Shown here: positions 41,471 to 51,400 of the stretch, piece by piece
How positions within the stretch are numbered: position 1 is the first letter of the stretch
Layout of the letters: each line of letters begins with the position of its first letter
Source of the DNA: Cyanoderma ruficeps
Taxonomy: Eukaryota; Chordata; Aves; Passeriformes; Timaliidae
DNA: 64,000 nt
Assembly: GCA_008694505.1 (NCBI GenBank)
Contig: VZDJ01004378.1
Span: 17,732,321 to 17,796,320, forward strand
Direction: 5' to 3'
Translations under genes and position numbers: made by a program
Notes under the pieces: model-generated
Told to the model about the DNA's origin: nothing
Databases searched by the model: none
Seen by the model: the letters and a program-made list of their open reading frames with translations, nothing else

Positions 41471-42872
41471 TGATTACTTTTGTGGGGTGAGAAAGTAGAG
41501 ACCCAAGACTATGCAATTCAGGAAACAGTGATTGTCCGGGGCTACAAGTGAGAGACTTCAAATGGACAGTTAAATATATCTTGAGAAAATAAGATTTAGT
41601 GAGCCAAAAAGGGAGCTCATTTGTTTTCAAAGATTAGTTGTTCTGATAAAAATCTTCTTCCTCATTTAATGCCTACCATTCTTCACACATCTTTAGATAT
41701 AGCCTGCATGTTCTCTTTCTTCTTCTGGCTTTACCTGAGACATACAAGGATAAAGTAACAGACCAGTAAGCATTAAAGTTTAAAAGCTTCATTTAAAGTA
41801 AAATTTAAAGCACAAAGTTTCTGTGTTGGTGAAACATTTAATGCTTTTGCAGCCTGGCTGTGACTCTCTGAATGATGTCACATCCACCCCAACTCAAAAT
41901 AATAGGAGGTTCTCTTCATATACCTTATTTTCACATTTTCACCTTAACTCATGGATTTTATTTGCTAAATAGAGAATAACTCTAACAATCACTTTTCTTT
42001 TCCTCCAAAAAAAAAAGTTAAGTAAATCTGCAGACGACATTTTTACATTTTTCCCTTGGTTTTTTCCCAAAGAAACTATTTTCTAACTATTAAAATGTGC
42101 CGGGTGATCCTGACTTTTGCACTAAGTTGCAAACTTTACTATCAAATATTTTCAGACTAAAAATAGTGCTCATCCAGCATTTGTTCAAAATTTTTATATT
42201 ATATGTACAAGCCAACTGTCATCTTATGAACAGTAACAGTAATAATATATTTTTCTAGTTTTGTCCCTTCTTCCCATTAGAAACTTGACTATTGAAGCAT
42301 ATTTCAGATGAATCCGAGTAAATCTTAGCCATCAGATGTTTCACCTCAGTCCTACCACCACACTGACTACAGAACTGCTGAGGGAAGCATGCAGCTAGAT
42401 GGCAGTGTGCCAAACTAAAAATCTATATGAAATTGACTATTTCTAATAAGGCATGTCATAGCATGCCTTAAATAGCATGAAAACCTGAAAAACCAAATCC
42501 ATAATGATAAAATAAAACCATTCATAGTATTATTGTGACTGAAAAGCTGTAGCTAGGTGGCAAATTGAGCCAGGAAAATTAAAAACCCTGTATTTCTTTC
42601 TGGTTCAAAGAGTGACGTTACCCTAACCATCCAGCTCTAATCACTATGTAAAACAGAAATACTGCCATCTGCCTTGGTTTGAAGAACGTTGTATGGCTTA
42701 ATAAAGGGATGTAAATATCTGTGTTAGTTCAAGGTCCTCCATGAAATGGGGCAGATAACGTGATGCAAATGAACAGGAACATACACCAGTAGGTAAATAT
42801 GGAACCACGAGAACACAGCACATAAATAACCTTCTGCTGTATGTATAAAAAGCCTCTATAGTGATAAATCTT

Positions 42873-43020
42873 AAGGCATGCACCATTCTCCAAGGCTAGC
42901 TGGGATAAAAGGACAAATGAGTTGTCCTGCAAGGAGGAAAGGATCCTTCTGCTCAGATCACTGGGCAATTGCTGCACGGCTCTCCAGCAGAACAGCCTCA
43001 GGGCTGCGGGGCTGCACACT
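42873..43020 (-). pseudogene. Coding-like segment of unknown family, possible exon or pseudogene fragment
   Basis: Within a 158-codon minus-strand frame (43205 to 42729), residues encoded by about 43020-42873 form a regular amphipathic pattern (AALRLFCWRAVQQLPSDLSR, then a leucine-rich continuation). It resembles the short helical N-terminal segment found in some LRR/F-box-like proteins. The DNA is locally GC-richer than its surroundings. Flanking parts of the frame look random, no good splice donor follows, and I do not recognise the protein. Chance is quite possible. Confidence 0.2.
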
Positions 43021-44670
43021 TGCCCATTGAACCCTTCCAGTGTAAAAATGTCAACACATTCAATGAAGAATTTCTTAGCCCAATAGCCAGAAAAGAGAAT
43101 TCCCACCCTGCACAGGATCTTTGTTTTCTCCAGTCTAAACACAGAGTTGTACTTACTGCCTTCTAGGAACCTATTCTCATCCATAGGTAGGAAAGGAAAA
43201 AACATGCTACAGTCAGCTACAAACTATTGTGCTCTCTGTTGCTGTGCTTTTTACTTAGGCTCTGTATTCAACTTGCCTTAATATTCAAACTAGCTGCTAC
43301 CTTTGCTAGTGCAAGATCTGTTAACACTTCCACTTTAAACTCCATTTTGGCTGGGACAATGGGACAACTGATCATTTCAGGATTAAGCATTATCTTCCAT
43401 TGTCAAATGTTTTAGCCACACTTTTTAAAAATTATTTTATTGAGTTTAAGTTTACAAAACAGAAATAGCAGTGAGTAGTTTAGATAGACAGTTTTCTTTT
43501 TACAATCCTATATTTTAAACACAAATGTCACGTAAATTCTAAAATCTGTCATGCTGTAAGTAATGATGTTAAATATATACACTTAATATATATATAAAAT
43601 ATTAATCTGCTGTGCATTCTTAACATATGAATTGTTACACTTTTTCTGTGCTAAGAATAGATAACACAACATATAAATGTTTTTACTTGTAGGTAATATT
43701 TCATAAAGTTATCTTTTATACTGGTAAACCTTAGGCTTGAGCATCATCACATCTTATATCATATTCAAAAGATATGGGGTTTTGCCTGAGTATCAGGAAG
43801 ACAGATTCAAGAGAACATTCTGCTGAGATCTCTGAAGGATTTTGTTTATTGCCTTGATGAAAGCTGAAGACCGTTGATGGCTGTACCATTGATGTCACTT
43901 CAAGTGACTGGGACATTATGGTGACATGTTAGAACCTGCAGGAAATCTTCCAGTCCCAATGGCCTTTTGGAACGGTAACAGCACCTCCCAGAGACATCAC
44001 CAAACAGACTCGTTTTTCTTTTTCCCTTTACGGAGAACGAGAGACCTGTGAGAAACATGAAAAGGAAAAAAACTGTATAGCCTAGTTTAAATGTACAAAG
44101 GTAGGAATTATCCATACCTATTCCTACAAAATCCTTCCTTTAATCTTCAAGCTACTTTACTTCCAAAAAACCTTTAAGTAAAATTGTGTAGAAGTACATT
44201 AAGTATTTTAAAGAAAGCCACTAGCTCAACAAATGTATTTATGCAAAGTAACACACAGAGGATGACTTTTACAGTTGAACCCTTACTACTAATTAATCTA
44301 TGTCTAACTTCAGGTATCTTGTGCAAGCTGATAAATCCTTGACAAAAAATGAAGAAACATATTCTTGGCTTTCCAGAACAACAACAAAAAAGAAGTGTAT
44401 AAAAGCCTCAAGTTACATAAACACTGTTTCACTACACTTACGAAAAATATCAACTTATAGACATGGGAAAAGATAGACAAAACTTTCGGAGAAAGAGGTC
44501 TCCTGGACACATATTGTGGCACAGAATGAAAAATCCTCATCCTGGGGAATTTTTCTCTTTGGGCATTTCTCACAAGCACTTCATGCCTTCAACCACTGTT
44601 GTTATTATCTTAGGACAAAGTGATGCTTGGTGAAAAGTTTCACAGTAGCCCCATAGGCCAAAAATTCTGG

Positions 44671-44700
44671 CCTGTCTAACTAGCCCCTGTCTAACTAGCC
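44671..44700. repeat. Perfect 15-bp tandem duplication
   Basis: Two exact copies of CCTGTCTAACTAGCC in direct tandem. Confidence 0.9.
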
Positions 44701-45529
44701 TGACATCAGATTCCTTTATTATTTCAAATAAAATACTTGATTTCCAGTACAAATCTGCAGCTCAGATTATACCAGATTTTGGTCCAGAGGTGAAAACAGG
44801 TTTTATGAACTGGGTAAAATATAAAAGAATGTATTTTGCTGGCCTTTTCATTAGGGTCTCATTTCAGACTTAGTTTTAGATTCAAAGCTAGTATAGCAGA
44901 AAACCTTTAACTAATGTTCTCCAATGTGTATTGAGTAGCCTGACCAACAACTTACTTACCAGAACAGGAACTGGACAGAGACTGGGTTGTTAAAATTGCA
45001 GCTAGTCTCAAATCTGGAGTTTGTGGCCAACTTTGCTCGCACAGAAAACTGATTTGGAAGAAAAAGGTTTTAAAAACCTTGCCATCCTCACCTGTGCCTC
45101 AGTCACAGACACAGAGCACAAAGGCAAGTTTGTGCACTATTTGAAGAGAACCTCTGGCAAGAAGCTGGGTGAGGGACATCTCAAGAGCTTTCAATGGCAG
45201 CCTCACTGTGAACTCAATTTCCCTCAGCAGCAAGTCTCCTTTGGAAAATTGTTGCCTGTTGGCAGGCCTGTGATTTAACTGTGTGGTGAGGGAAGAGAGT
45301 GGATCCCCATTATTGATTAGAACCATGATCTGCAGCTGGGACCACCAACAAACTAAAAAAGGACTTAGAGGTTAGATTTCCCTATCAGCCCACTAGATCT
45401 GGTAGTCCCATCACCGCAGAGACCCACCCCTCACCCCATGGCCTCAGGACAATACCTCCACTTCCACAACCTCCTGTTCTCCCACCTTCTAGAAATGTCC
45501 ACCATGTGCATCCCTATCCTGAGGGGGGA

Positions 45530-45673
45530 TTCCCCCTCAAGAAGAAAGGACTGAGAGGGCACCTCAATAATATGTATAAATACCCAGTGGGCAGGAGGGA
45601 GTGCCAAGAAAGGGAATGCAGGCTTTTCTCAGTGGTGCCAACCACTAGGACACAAGGCAACGGGCAGAAGTTG
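45530..45673 (+). mobile_element. CR1 LINE, left part of an interrupted copy
   Basis: Matches an internal CR1 3' region: 'gagagggcacctcaataat', 'gtataaatacccagtggg', then 'cttttctcagtggtgcc' and 'gacacaaggcaacgggcag'. The homology stops at about 45673, where a second CR1 tail is inserted, and resumes at 45797 with the expected next bases. An open frame runs through it into the CpG island but is not a gene. Confidence 0.82.
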
Positions 45674-45796
45674 GCCAATGTTCTCATGCACTGTGTGACT
45701 CTTGGGCTGTCTTGTGCAAGGCCAGAATTTGGCCTCGATGATCCTGATGAGTCCCTTCCAACTCATCTTATTCTATGGTTCTATGATTGTACGATG
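45674..45796 (+). mobile_element. CR1 LINE 3' tail inserted into another CR1
   Basis: This 120-base piece matches the terminal part of a different CR1 subfamily: 'gtgtgactcttgggctgtc', 'ggccagaatttggcctcgat', 'gtcccttccaactcat', ending 'ttctatggttctatgattgt'. It lies exactly between two halves of another CR1 copy. It is severely 5'-truncated; no clear target-site duplication is visible. Confidence 0.85.
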
Positions 45797-45990
45797 CACA
45801 GGAAGTTCCACCTTATGAGGAAAAACTTCTTTACTGAGGGGATGATCACTCACTGGGACAGGTTGCGCAGTCTCCCCCACTGGAGGTATTCAGGAGCTGC
45901 CTGGATGCAGCCCTGTTCCATGTGCTCTGAGATGGCTGCTTGGGCAGGGTGGTTGGCCCACTGCGGACCCCTCCAGCCTGACCCACTCGG
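45797..45990 (+). mobile_element. CR1 LINE, right part of the interrupted copy
   Basis: Continues the element that stops at 45673: 'cacaggaagttccacctta', 'aaaaacttctttactgagg', 'ctcccccactggaggtattc', 'ctgcttgggcagggtggttgg', then a decaying 3' end with 'ctccagcctgacc'. Its last bases merge into the LGR5 CpG island, and the terminal octamer repeat is no longer recognisable, so the right boundary is approximate. Confidence 0.82.
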
Positions 45991-46208
45991 TGAATGTGCG
46001 ATGCCGGCCCGAGGCGAGCTCCGAGGCGCGGCCCGCTGTGAGGGCAGACGGAGGGCGGCGTTCCCCGCTCCCTCCTCCCGCCTGCCCGCCGGGCCCGCGG
46101 CCGCCCCCGCCCGCCCGCTCTCTCGCACGGCGGCGCGGGCAGGGCCCGCTGCGCTACGGCGGGCAAGGCTGGGGCGGCGTCAGCGGGCGCGCGGTGCCGG
46201 CTCCAGGG

Positions 46209-46216
46209 CTTTAAAG
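46209..46216 (+). promoter_or_regulatory. LGR5: Possible TATA-like core promoter element (CTTTAAAG)
   Basis: A TTTAAA core at 46210-46215 stands out in otherwise GC-rich DNA, about 155 bases before the start codon. If used as a TATA variant, transcription would begin near 46240 and give a 5' UTR of roughly 130 bases. CpG-island promoters often start dispersedly without a TATA box, so this is only a suggestion. Confidence 0.3.
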
Positions 46217-46232
46217 CAGCGTGTAAGCTGAG

Positions 46233-46581
46233 ATGCTACCACAGACAGCGGCGCGGCGGCGGCGGCCGCAGGAGCTCCTCGAGCCCAGACGGGCGCCCGC
46301 CTTTCGCCCCCGCCGCGCCCCGGGGCAGGAGAGCGGCCGCCCCGCGGCTCTAGGTACCCCCCGGGCCCCATGGCGACGACCCGCGCTGCCCGCGTCCTCC
46401 TGCTGCTGCTGCTGCTGTGCCCGCCGGGACTGCGGCGGGGGGCGCGGGGCGGCGGGCAGCGCCCGCGGGGCTGTCCGGCGCCGTGCCGCTGCGAGCTGGA
46501 CGGAGTGCTGCTCCGCGCCGACTGCTCCGACCGCGGCCTCACCGCCGTGCCCGCCAACCTCAGCGTCTTCACCTCCTACCT
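46233..46581 (+). other. Upstream ATG opening an overlapping, out-of-frame reading frame in LGR5 exon 1
   Basis: An ATG at 46233 has G at -3 and C at +4. Its frame differs from LGR5, passes over the LGR5 start at 46370 and stays open through the end of exon 1 (unspliced, to 46703). Translated, it is an Arg/Ala/Pro-rich string typical of GC-rich DNA, with no recognisable domain. It matters only if transcription starts upstream of 46233; then it could lower LGR5 translation by capturing scanning ribosomes. If transcription starts near 46240, as the TTTAAA element would suggest, it is not in the mRNA. Confidence 0.35.
46370..46581 (+). CDS. LGR5: LGR5 first coding exon (partial gene: signal peptide and LRR N-terminal cap)
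   Basis: LGR5 is a plasma-membrane leucine-rich-repeat GPCR that binds R-spondins and strengthens Wnt/beta-catenin signalling; it marks stem cells in gut and other epithelia. Only the N-terminus is here: 70 whole codons plus two bases. Residues 1-24 or so are a signal peptide with an uninterrupted seven-leucine core. Residues 35-52 carry the LRRNT cysteine cap (Cys35, Cys39, Cys41, Cys52), followed by the first LRR strand and an N-glycosylation sequon at Asn63. The segment NLSVFTSYL is, as I recall it, identical in human LGR5, and the exon ends at the same place. LGR4 differs here, which favours LGR5 over its paralogues. The start is chosen because an in-frame TGA lies at 46229-46231 with no other in-frame ATG before 46370. 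Kozak context is moderate (C at -3, G at +4). The exon ends in phase 2, inside the Leu71 codon. The leader after the signal peptide is very Gly/Arg-rich, reflecting local GC content. Confidence 0.93.
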
Positions 46582-46587
46582 GTAAGT
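46582..46587 (+). other. LGR5: LGR5 exon 1 splice donor
   Basis: The sequence GTAAGT directly follows the CT of a leucine codon, giving a consensus U1-type 5' splice site in phase 2. Reading through instead gives an immediate TAA at 46583, so splicing is needed to extend the protein. Phase-2 breaks within LRR leucine codons are usual in the LGR4/5/6 family. Confidence 0.9.
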
Positions 46588-49500
46588 GCGGGCGGGCCGG
46601 GCAGGGCGCACCGGCGGCGGCGGGAGGGCTCGGGCCGGCCCCCGGCGCTGACAGGAGGCGCTCCGTGCCCGGAGAGAACACCCGACTTCAAATAAGTTCC
46701 TAATCGCTTTTTAATCAGCGAACGCGTCGTAAAGCGTTTATAGGTATCTGGCTATCTTGGTGCCCGGTCCGGCGCCCCGAGGATCGCTGTGTGATGTGCC
46801 GTTTGCAGGGTAATTAAAAGCGATTGCAACAGCAGAAACTCGATGCGATCCGCCGGGACGTTATCTTCACCTTTGCTTCCCGGGACAGGGCTTTGAACTG
46901 CGGCCGCTGCTGCTTTAATCGTTAACAGATCTCCCCTCGGGGAGAGCAAAGACAGTGAATAAAGCGCGCTCCCGGGAGACGGGCAGCGCCCGTGGAGCGG
47001 AGTGCCTGTGTCCGGACACAGGTGCCTGTGTCCAGCTCCGGGCCGGGGCCGGCGCACCCCGCCCCGCGGGAGGCTGCCCCGGGCCCCGCAGTGCCCGCCT
47101 GACAGCGCGTAGGGACAGGGCCGGAGAGAACGGAGAAACTTTGTATTAGTAAAAAACCCACCCAAAACTGTGGTGAAACTTCCTTTGTTTCCTTATTTTG
47201 GCTCAATGTTTGTCCTTTAGCCTCTCGTGATTTAGTGTGTTGAAAGTGCTGGTGGTGCTCCAAATGTTCCTTTGGTGTTCTTACTGATTCCATAGTTTTT
47301 TGTGGTTGCATGACCAGTAGGTTGTTAATTTACTGCTTATCGTTCGTACCCAGCATAAAGTGTATCTGGTTTTGAACGTGTTTGTCCAGTCTCCGTACTT
47401 TGACATGCTGTTAACGTGCTTGCTACTATAGTTACTGTGAAGATGCTTTCACGGCATTATGTGTCTGGGGTACTAAAATAATCATTCTGAGCACACTTCT
47501 CTGTTAATACCATACCTCAAAGGACATAAAACATATCTTACATCTGAAAAAATAAGGTAAGCTAGAAATGGATTTCTGTGAGAGGTATCAACATGACAAC
47601 GTAGACAACGTGGAAATTAAGTGCAACCAACCAAATCTAAGCATGTATTAGGGGAAAGCCTAATTTAAAGAAAATAGCATACATTTATAAAGAAGGTTAG
47701 CAGCTGAAAGACTTTTTTTATATATCATGCATGTAAATACTATTCTGAAATTTTTCTTAAGATCAGTTTTAGCTTATTTTATCAGAAACATTTCAAAGTC
47801 AAAGCTATTGATAATGTTGGGAGGTAGGAGTCAGCAGTCAACATTACTGACCAACCACTTACATAGTCAAAGTTTTGCCCTACTGTGTAATAAAGATACA
47901 GTCCTTAAGACACATACAAAAGTAACAGGTCAGGATTTTGGGTATACATAAGATACAATGTTTTCTGGTGTTTTGGAAAACCATAAGCAGAAAGGTAGAT
48001 AGTAATGGTATAAAGGCATACTTAAGCTGTACATATTATGTGTTAAGAAGTAGAGGTCCTAAATTCCTCACTGCTTGGAGGAGTGCTAAAACCAGAAAAA
48101 TATGAGAGAATCTACTGTTTGACTGTTTTATGAAGAAAAAGAAAACGTATGTGTGGTGATGACAAAATACCATTGCTGGGATTCTGCCTCTGGTAACCTG
48201 CTTCTTGGGAGGATTGTGATCTAGTCTGCCCTTTTGTTTTTAAATCCTTCTGTCCTTCAGAAGGAATGTCTCTCCAGTCAAAAATTCTCTGTTGTTCAGT
48301 AACATACACCCTGAAGTGAAAAAATGTTATTCGGGCAGGCAGACTTTTAAATGACCAGGACTGCATGCAGGCAGTATAAAGTATAAAAGGCTAGTTCATA
48401 CACATAGGCAGCTACACTTACCGTTTTCCAAATTTACAAGGCTGCTATCCTTGGATTGATTAATTATTGCCTAATTATGCAGAATTGTAGCTCCTGCCTG
48501 CCTTCTGTAAAGAACTGTCAAGTCTCATTCTCTGTAGATGGCTAAGCAATGGCAAATTTTAAAACATGCCTGCTTGTTATAGGCATGTTTGCCTCCCTGA
48601 GCTTGGTAATGGCCAGCCAGCTGCTTCATGATTATTCTCCTCTCTGTTTTGTGGGGGTTTTTTTACCCCAAACCCCCAAAAATGTCTTTTTCTGGTGTGA
48701 CGATTTTTACCTCAGATCAAAGCAAGAGATTAAAATTGTGTACTCATATTTAATCTCTTTCCAGAAAAAAACAATCTCTTTCAGTCAATTCTGTTCTTGC
48801 ACCACAGATACATCTAACCAAAACCAGTGTGTAGTACTGCCTTGGATTAAGTTTGAACTTTTAAAGCTTTAGGGGTTTTTTCTAAAATTCTGAACTTTTT
48901 ATCTTCACTTAACACTCACATAGGAGAAAAGAGTAGCTGTTTTCTTGGTGTACGCTGGAGATGGTGTGATTAACTGAAATGCTGAGGTCCTTAAAGGTTT
49001 GTTTTATTTTGAGACAAATGTCTGTAGAGCATGATATATTATGGTGACTGAATTTTGCATGTACCATAATTTTTTTTATGATGGTGCTCTTGCAGCAGAG
49101 CTAAATGCACTCTACAGAAGGACCTCCTACAATTTTCTCCATTCTCCTTTATAATCCCAAGCAGCAATTCTTGCCTGCCATCAAACATATTTTTATTTAT
49201 GATTATGTGTCTGCTGCCATGAACTGTTACACTTTTTAAGAGCAGGCAAGGAGAATCCATGAGTGTCTTTCCATTCCTTTTTCTTAATTTACTTTTAGGC
49301 TAAGTAATGTATTTGGTGTATTCAATGCAACTCCTGTTGACATAAATGAGAATTCCATGTGCTGATGAAGGGCAGCACTGAGTCTCTGTTTCAAATTAAG
49401 AACAGGTCACTTTCCTATCAGTTCACCGTAGAAAGAAGAAGCCAGAATCCACAGGTCTTTTGCACATGGGACCTTCATTAATTCTCAAACCAAACCCATG

Positions 49501-51285
49501 AGTTAGTGAAATATTATTACCATTTGCTGTGATGTGGAAAACTGAAATGGGGAAGGGCTTGCTCAAAGTTAGAGGTAAAGTTTATTACAAAGCCAGCCAT
49601 TAAAGAAATCCTAACTCCATTGTTTAACTTAGGCTTGTCCTACTTTACCTAAATAAGTACTCCTTAAAAATTGTGTAAAATCTGGAAACTCCTGTTCAAG
49701 AATATTTAATATGACAAGTAATGAAAACAGACTTTCTTTTCAATCTCATACGAAGACAATTTAAAAGACAGCACTTATAAATTTTTAGGGGTTTTTGTTT
49801 TGGGCCTGGACAATACAAAAAAGTAAATTTACTATAACTGCCAGGGCTGTCTAACAATTCATATGCTGTGTTTGTGATCAAAACCTGTCAATGATAAGCA
49901 AAATGCTTGCAGAATGTTAACATCATAGATTGACAGAGACACACATGAATACAAATATAAATATTGCAGCATGTTGCCTTTTACATTATAGTTTACTTTA
50001 AAAGTTGAAATTTAAGTACATTGTAAATATGTGTGCTAACTTGGTGAGATATGATTCATATAATTTTTAATTTTTCATAGAAATAATTTAAGAAAAACTA
50101 TTTCTCAAAACTTTGATAACATTTTTCTTATTACTGTAGAACCTATGAAGAAGAAATCAGTGCATATTATAAGGTTTCAAACACATCAATCTTCAAGTAA
50201 ATTTTGACCTTCCACTTCATTCATTGCTATACTACTGTATTTGATGATAGCTGTTCCTGTAGAGCACTGTCAAAAAAGATTCTGAAAGCGTTTAAGACTA
50301 CTAAACATAAAAAATGAAAAGAAAAAAACCATGCAATGAACCTGAATAAAAAGATTACTTAATGTTTTGAAGGTAAAGAAGTATATTCCCAGAAATTAAC
50401 AATGCTTCTGAAATAAGAAATATAGTCAGTTCTGTATCAGGAATACCCAAAATCATTAAGACCAATCCTTTGGGGGAAATTTGCATCCTTTTAGTCATTC
50501 TGATCTCACAGTGCAAATTCAGGTCTTGTCTGTATCTTCATCAGAGGTATTTTGGGAATGACCATAGTTTTTCAAAGAGATCAAACAGCAGCATATCTTC
50601 TTATGAAGAAGTGAGACTTATAAAGTCTCACACCTTCCAGATCCCTTGACAAGATTTAGGAGTTAGGTATTTCATGGAATGTCTGTCTTTTCTTAGAAAG
50701 TACTTCTTTACATAGCTACAAACGTTATGGACCTTAAATTAACTGATTGTCATGTGGTTTCAGTTAGTAATCTGAATCTTGTCCTGATTGAGGATGAAGG
50801 TGAATCCAGGTTCTGGATTTAAAATTTAGTGCTAAATCTCCCTCTTGAAAAGGAAACAACATTTCCTCTCTACTCGTGGCAGTAGCATATATGCAAAGGT
50901 GAAATATACCCACAGATAAATTAGAGGTAAACAAAAACTGAAGAATTAACAAACGATGTAAAGTATCATGTTTGTCTGTTTTCAAGAGACTTGCTTTAAA
51001 TTTTAAAACATGGTGCGTCAAGTCAAAGTCAGTTTCTTTGAGAAGAATTTGGATTGAAAATGTATTTTGAAATATCATTCTTCTCACTTGAGAATACAGT
51101 GTTAAAAAGAACTCTTTACAGTGCTTCCTAAAAACCCCTTTGCTGCTCAGAAAGGAAAAAAAAGGCTCTCACACATTACCTCTCTCCTTAAGCATTTTCT
51201 CTGTGGAAACAGTGCATAAATTGACAGGGGAAAGGAAGCTGTCTTTAAACTGGGAGAATATAAGGCACTGACAGAGGGAAGGCAC

Positions 51286-51400
51286 CTTCGCTTCGGTTGG
51301 TATCTCAAGTGCACAGGACAATTGGCCGGGCAGGGGGAGCCTGACTCCAGCTGAGAGCGCGTGCACCGGGCTGACCTTCCCAGTCAGCATGCCAGCGGAG
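51286..51400. promoter_or_regulatory. CpG-enriched patch in LGR5 intron 1, candidate enhancer or internal promoter
   Basis: Seven CpGs are found in about 110 bases (including GAGCGCG near 51356-51361) against a CpG-poor intron, with locally raised GC content. This pattern suggests sequence kept unmethylated, such as an enhancer or alternative promoter. No protein homology is visible. Confidence 0.3.

Larger units (their letters stand above)
33381..45529. other. Intergenic DNA upstream of LGR5
   Basis: AT-rich, with a single N at 33987. Contains the CpG-rich patch at 36362, microsatellite at 38234, candidate exon at 38536, coding-like minus-strand segment near 42.9 kb and short tandem repeats. 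No protein-coding gene was identified with confidence. Confidence 0.55.
45995..47115. promoter_or_regulatory. LGR5: CpG island covering the LGR5 promoter, exon 1 and start of intron 1
   Basis: Base composition changes abruptly from AT-rich to strongly GC-rich near 45995 and returns to AT-rich near 47115. CpG dinucleotides are frequent throughout, while they are scarce in the flanking tens of kilobases. GC-box-like GGGCGG/CCGCCC strings occur repeatedly. The island begins immediately downstream of a nested CR1 pair and contains the whole 5' UTR region, the start codon and the donor site. This is the normal architecture of a developmental gene promoter. TCF/LEF-like CTTTGWW strings occur at 46886-46892 (CTTTGAA) and 47133-47139 (CTTTGTA), in keeping with LGR5 being a Wnt target in mammals, but such short motifs are expected by chance. 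The exact boundaries are estimated by eye. Confidence 0.88.

Noticed and set aside
45506..46231. A 241-codon open frame on the + strand upstream of LGR5
   Set aside because: Its first half is translation of the nested CR1 elements and the rest is Arg/Ala/Pro-rich read-through of the CpG island; no domain, and composition changes exactly at the repeat boundary.
46180..47311. Several minus-strand frames of about 130-156 codons over the CpG island
   Set aside because: GC-rich sequence lacks stop codons by composition; the translations are low-complexity Arg/Ala/Gly/Pro strings overlapping the LGR5 exon and its donor.
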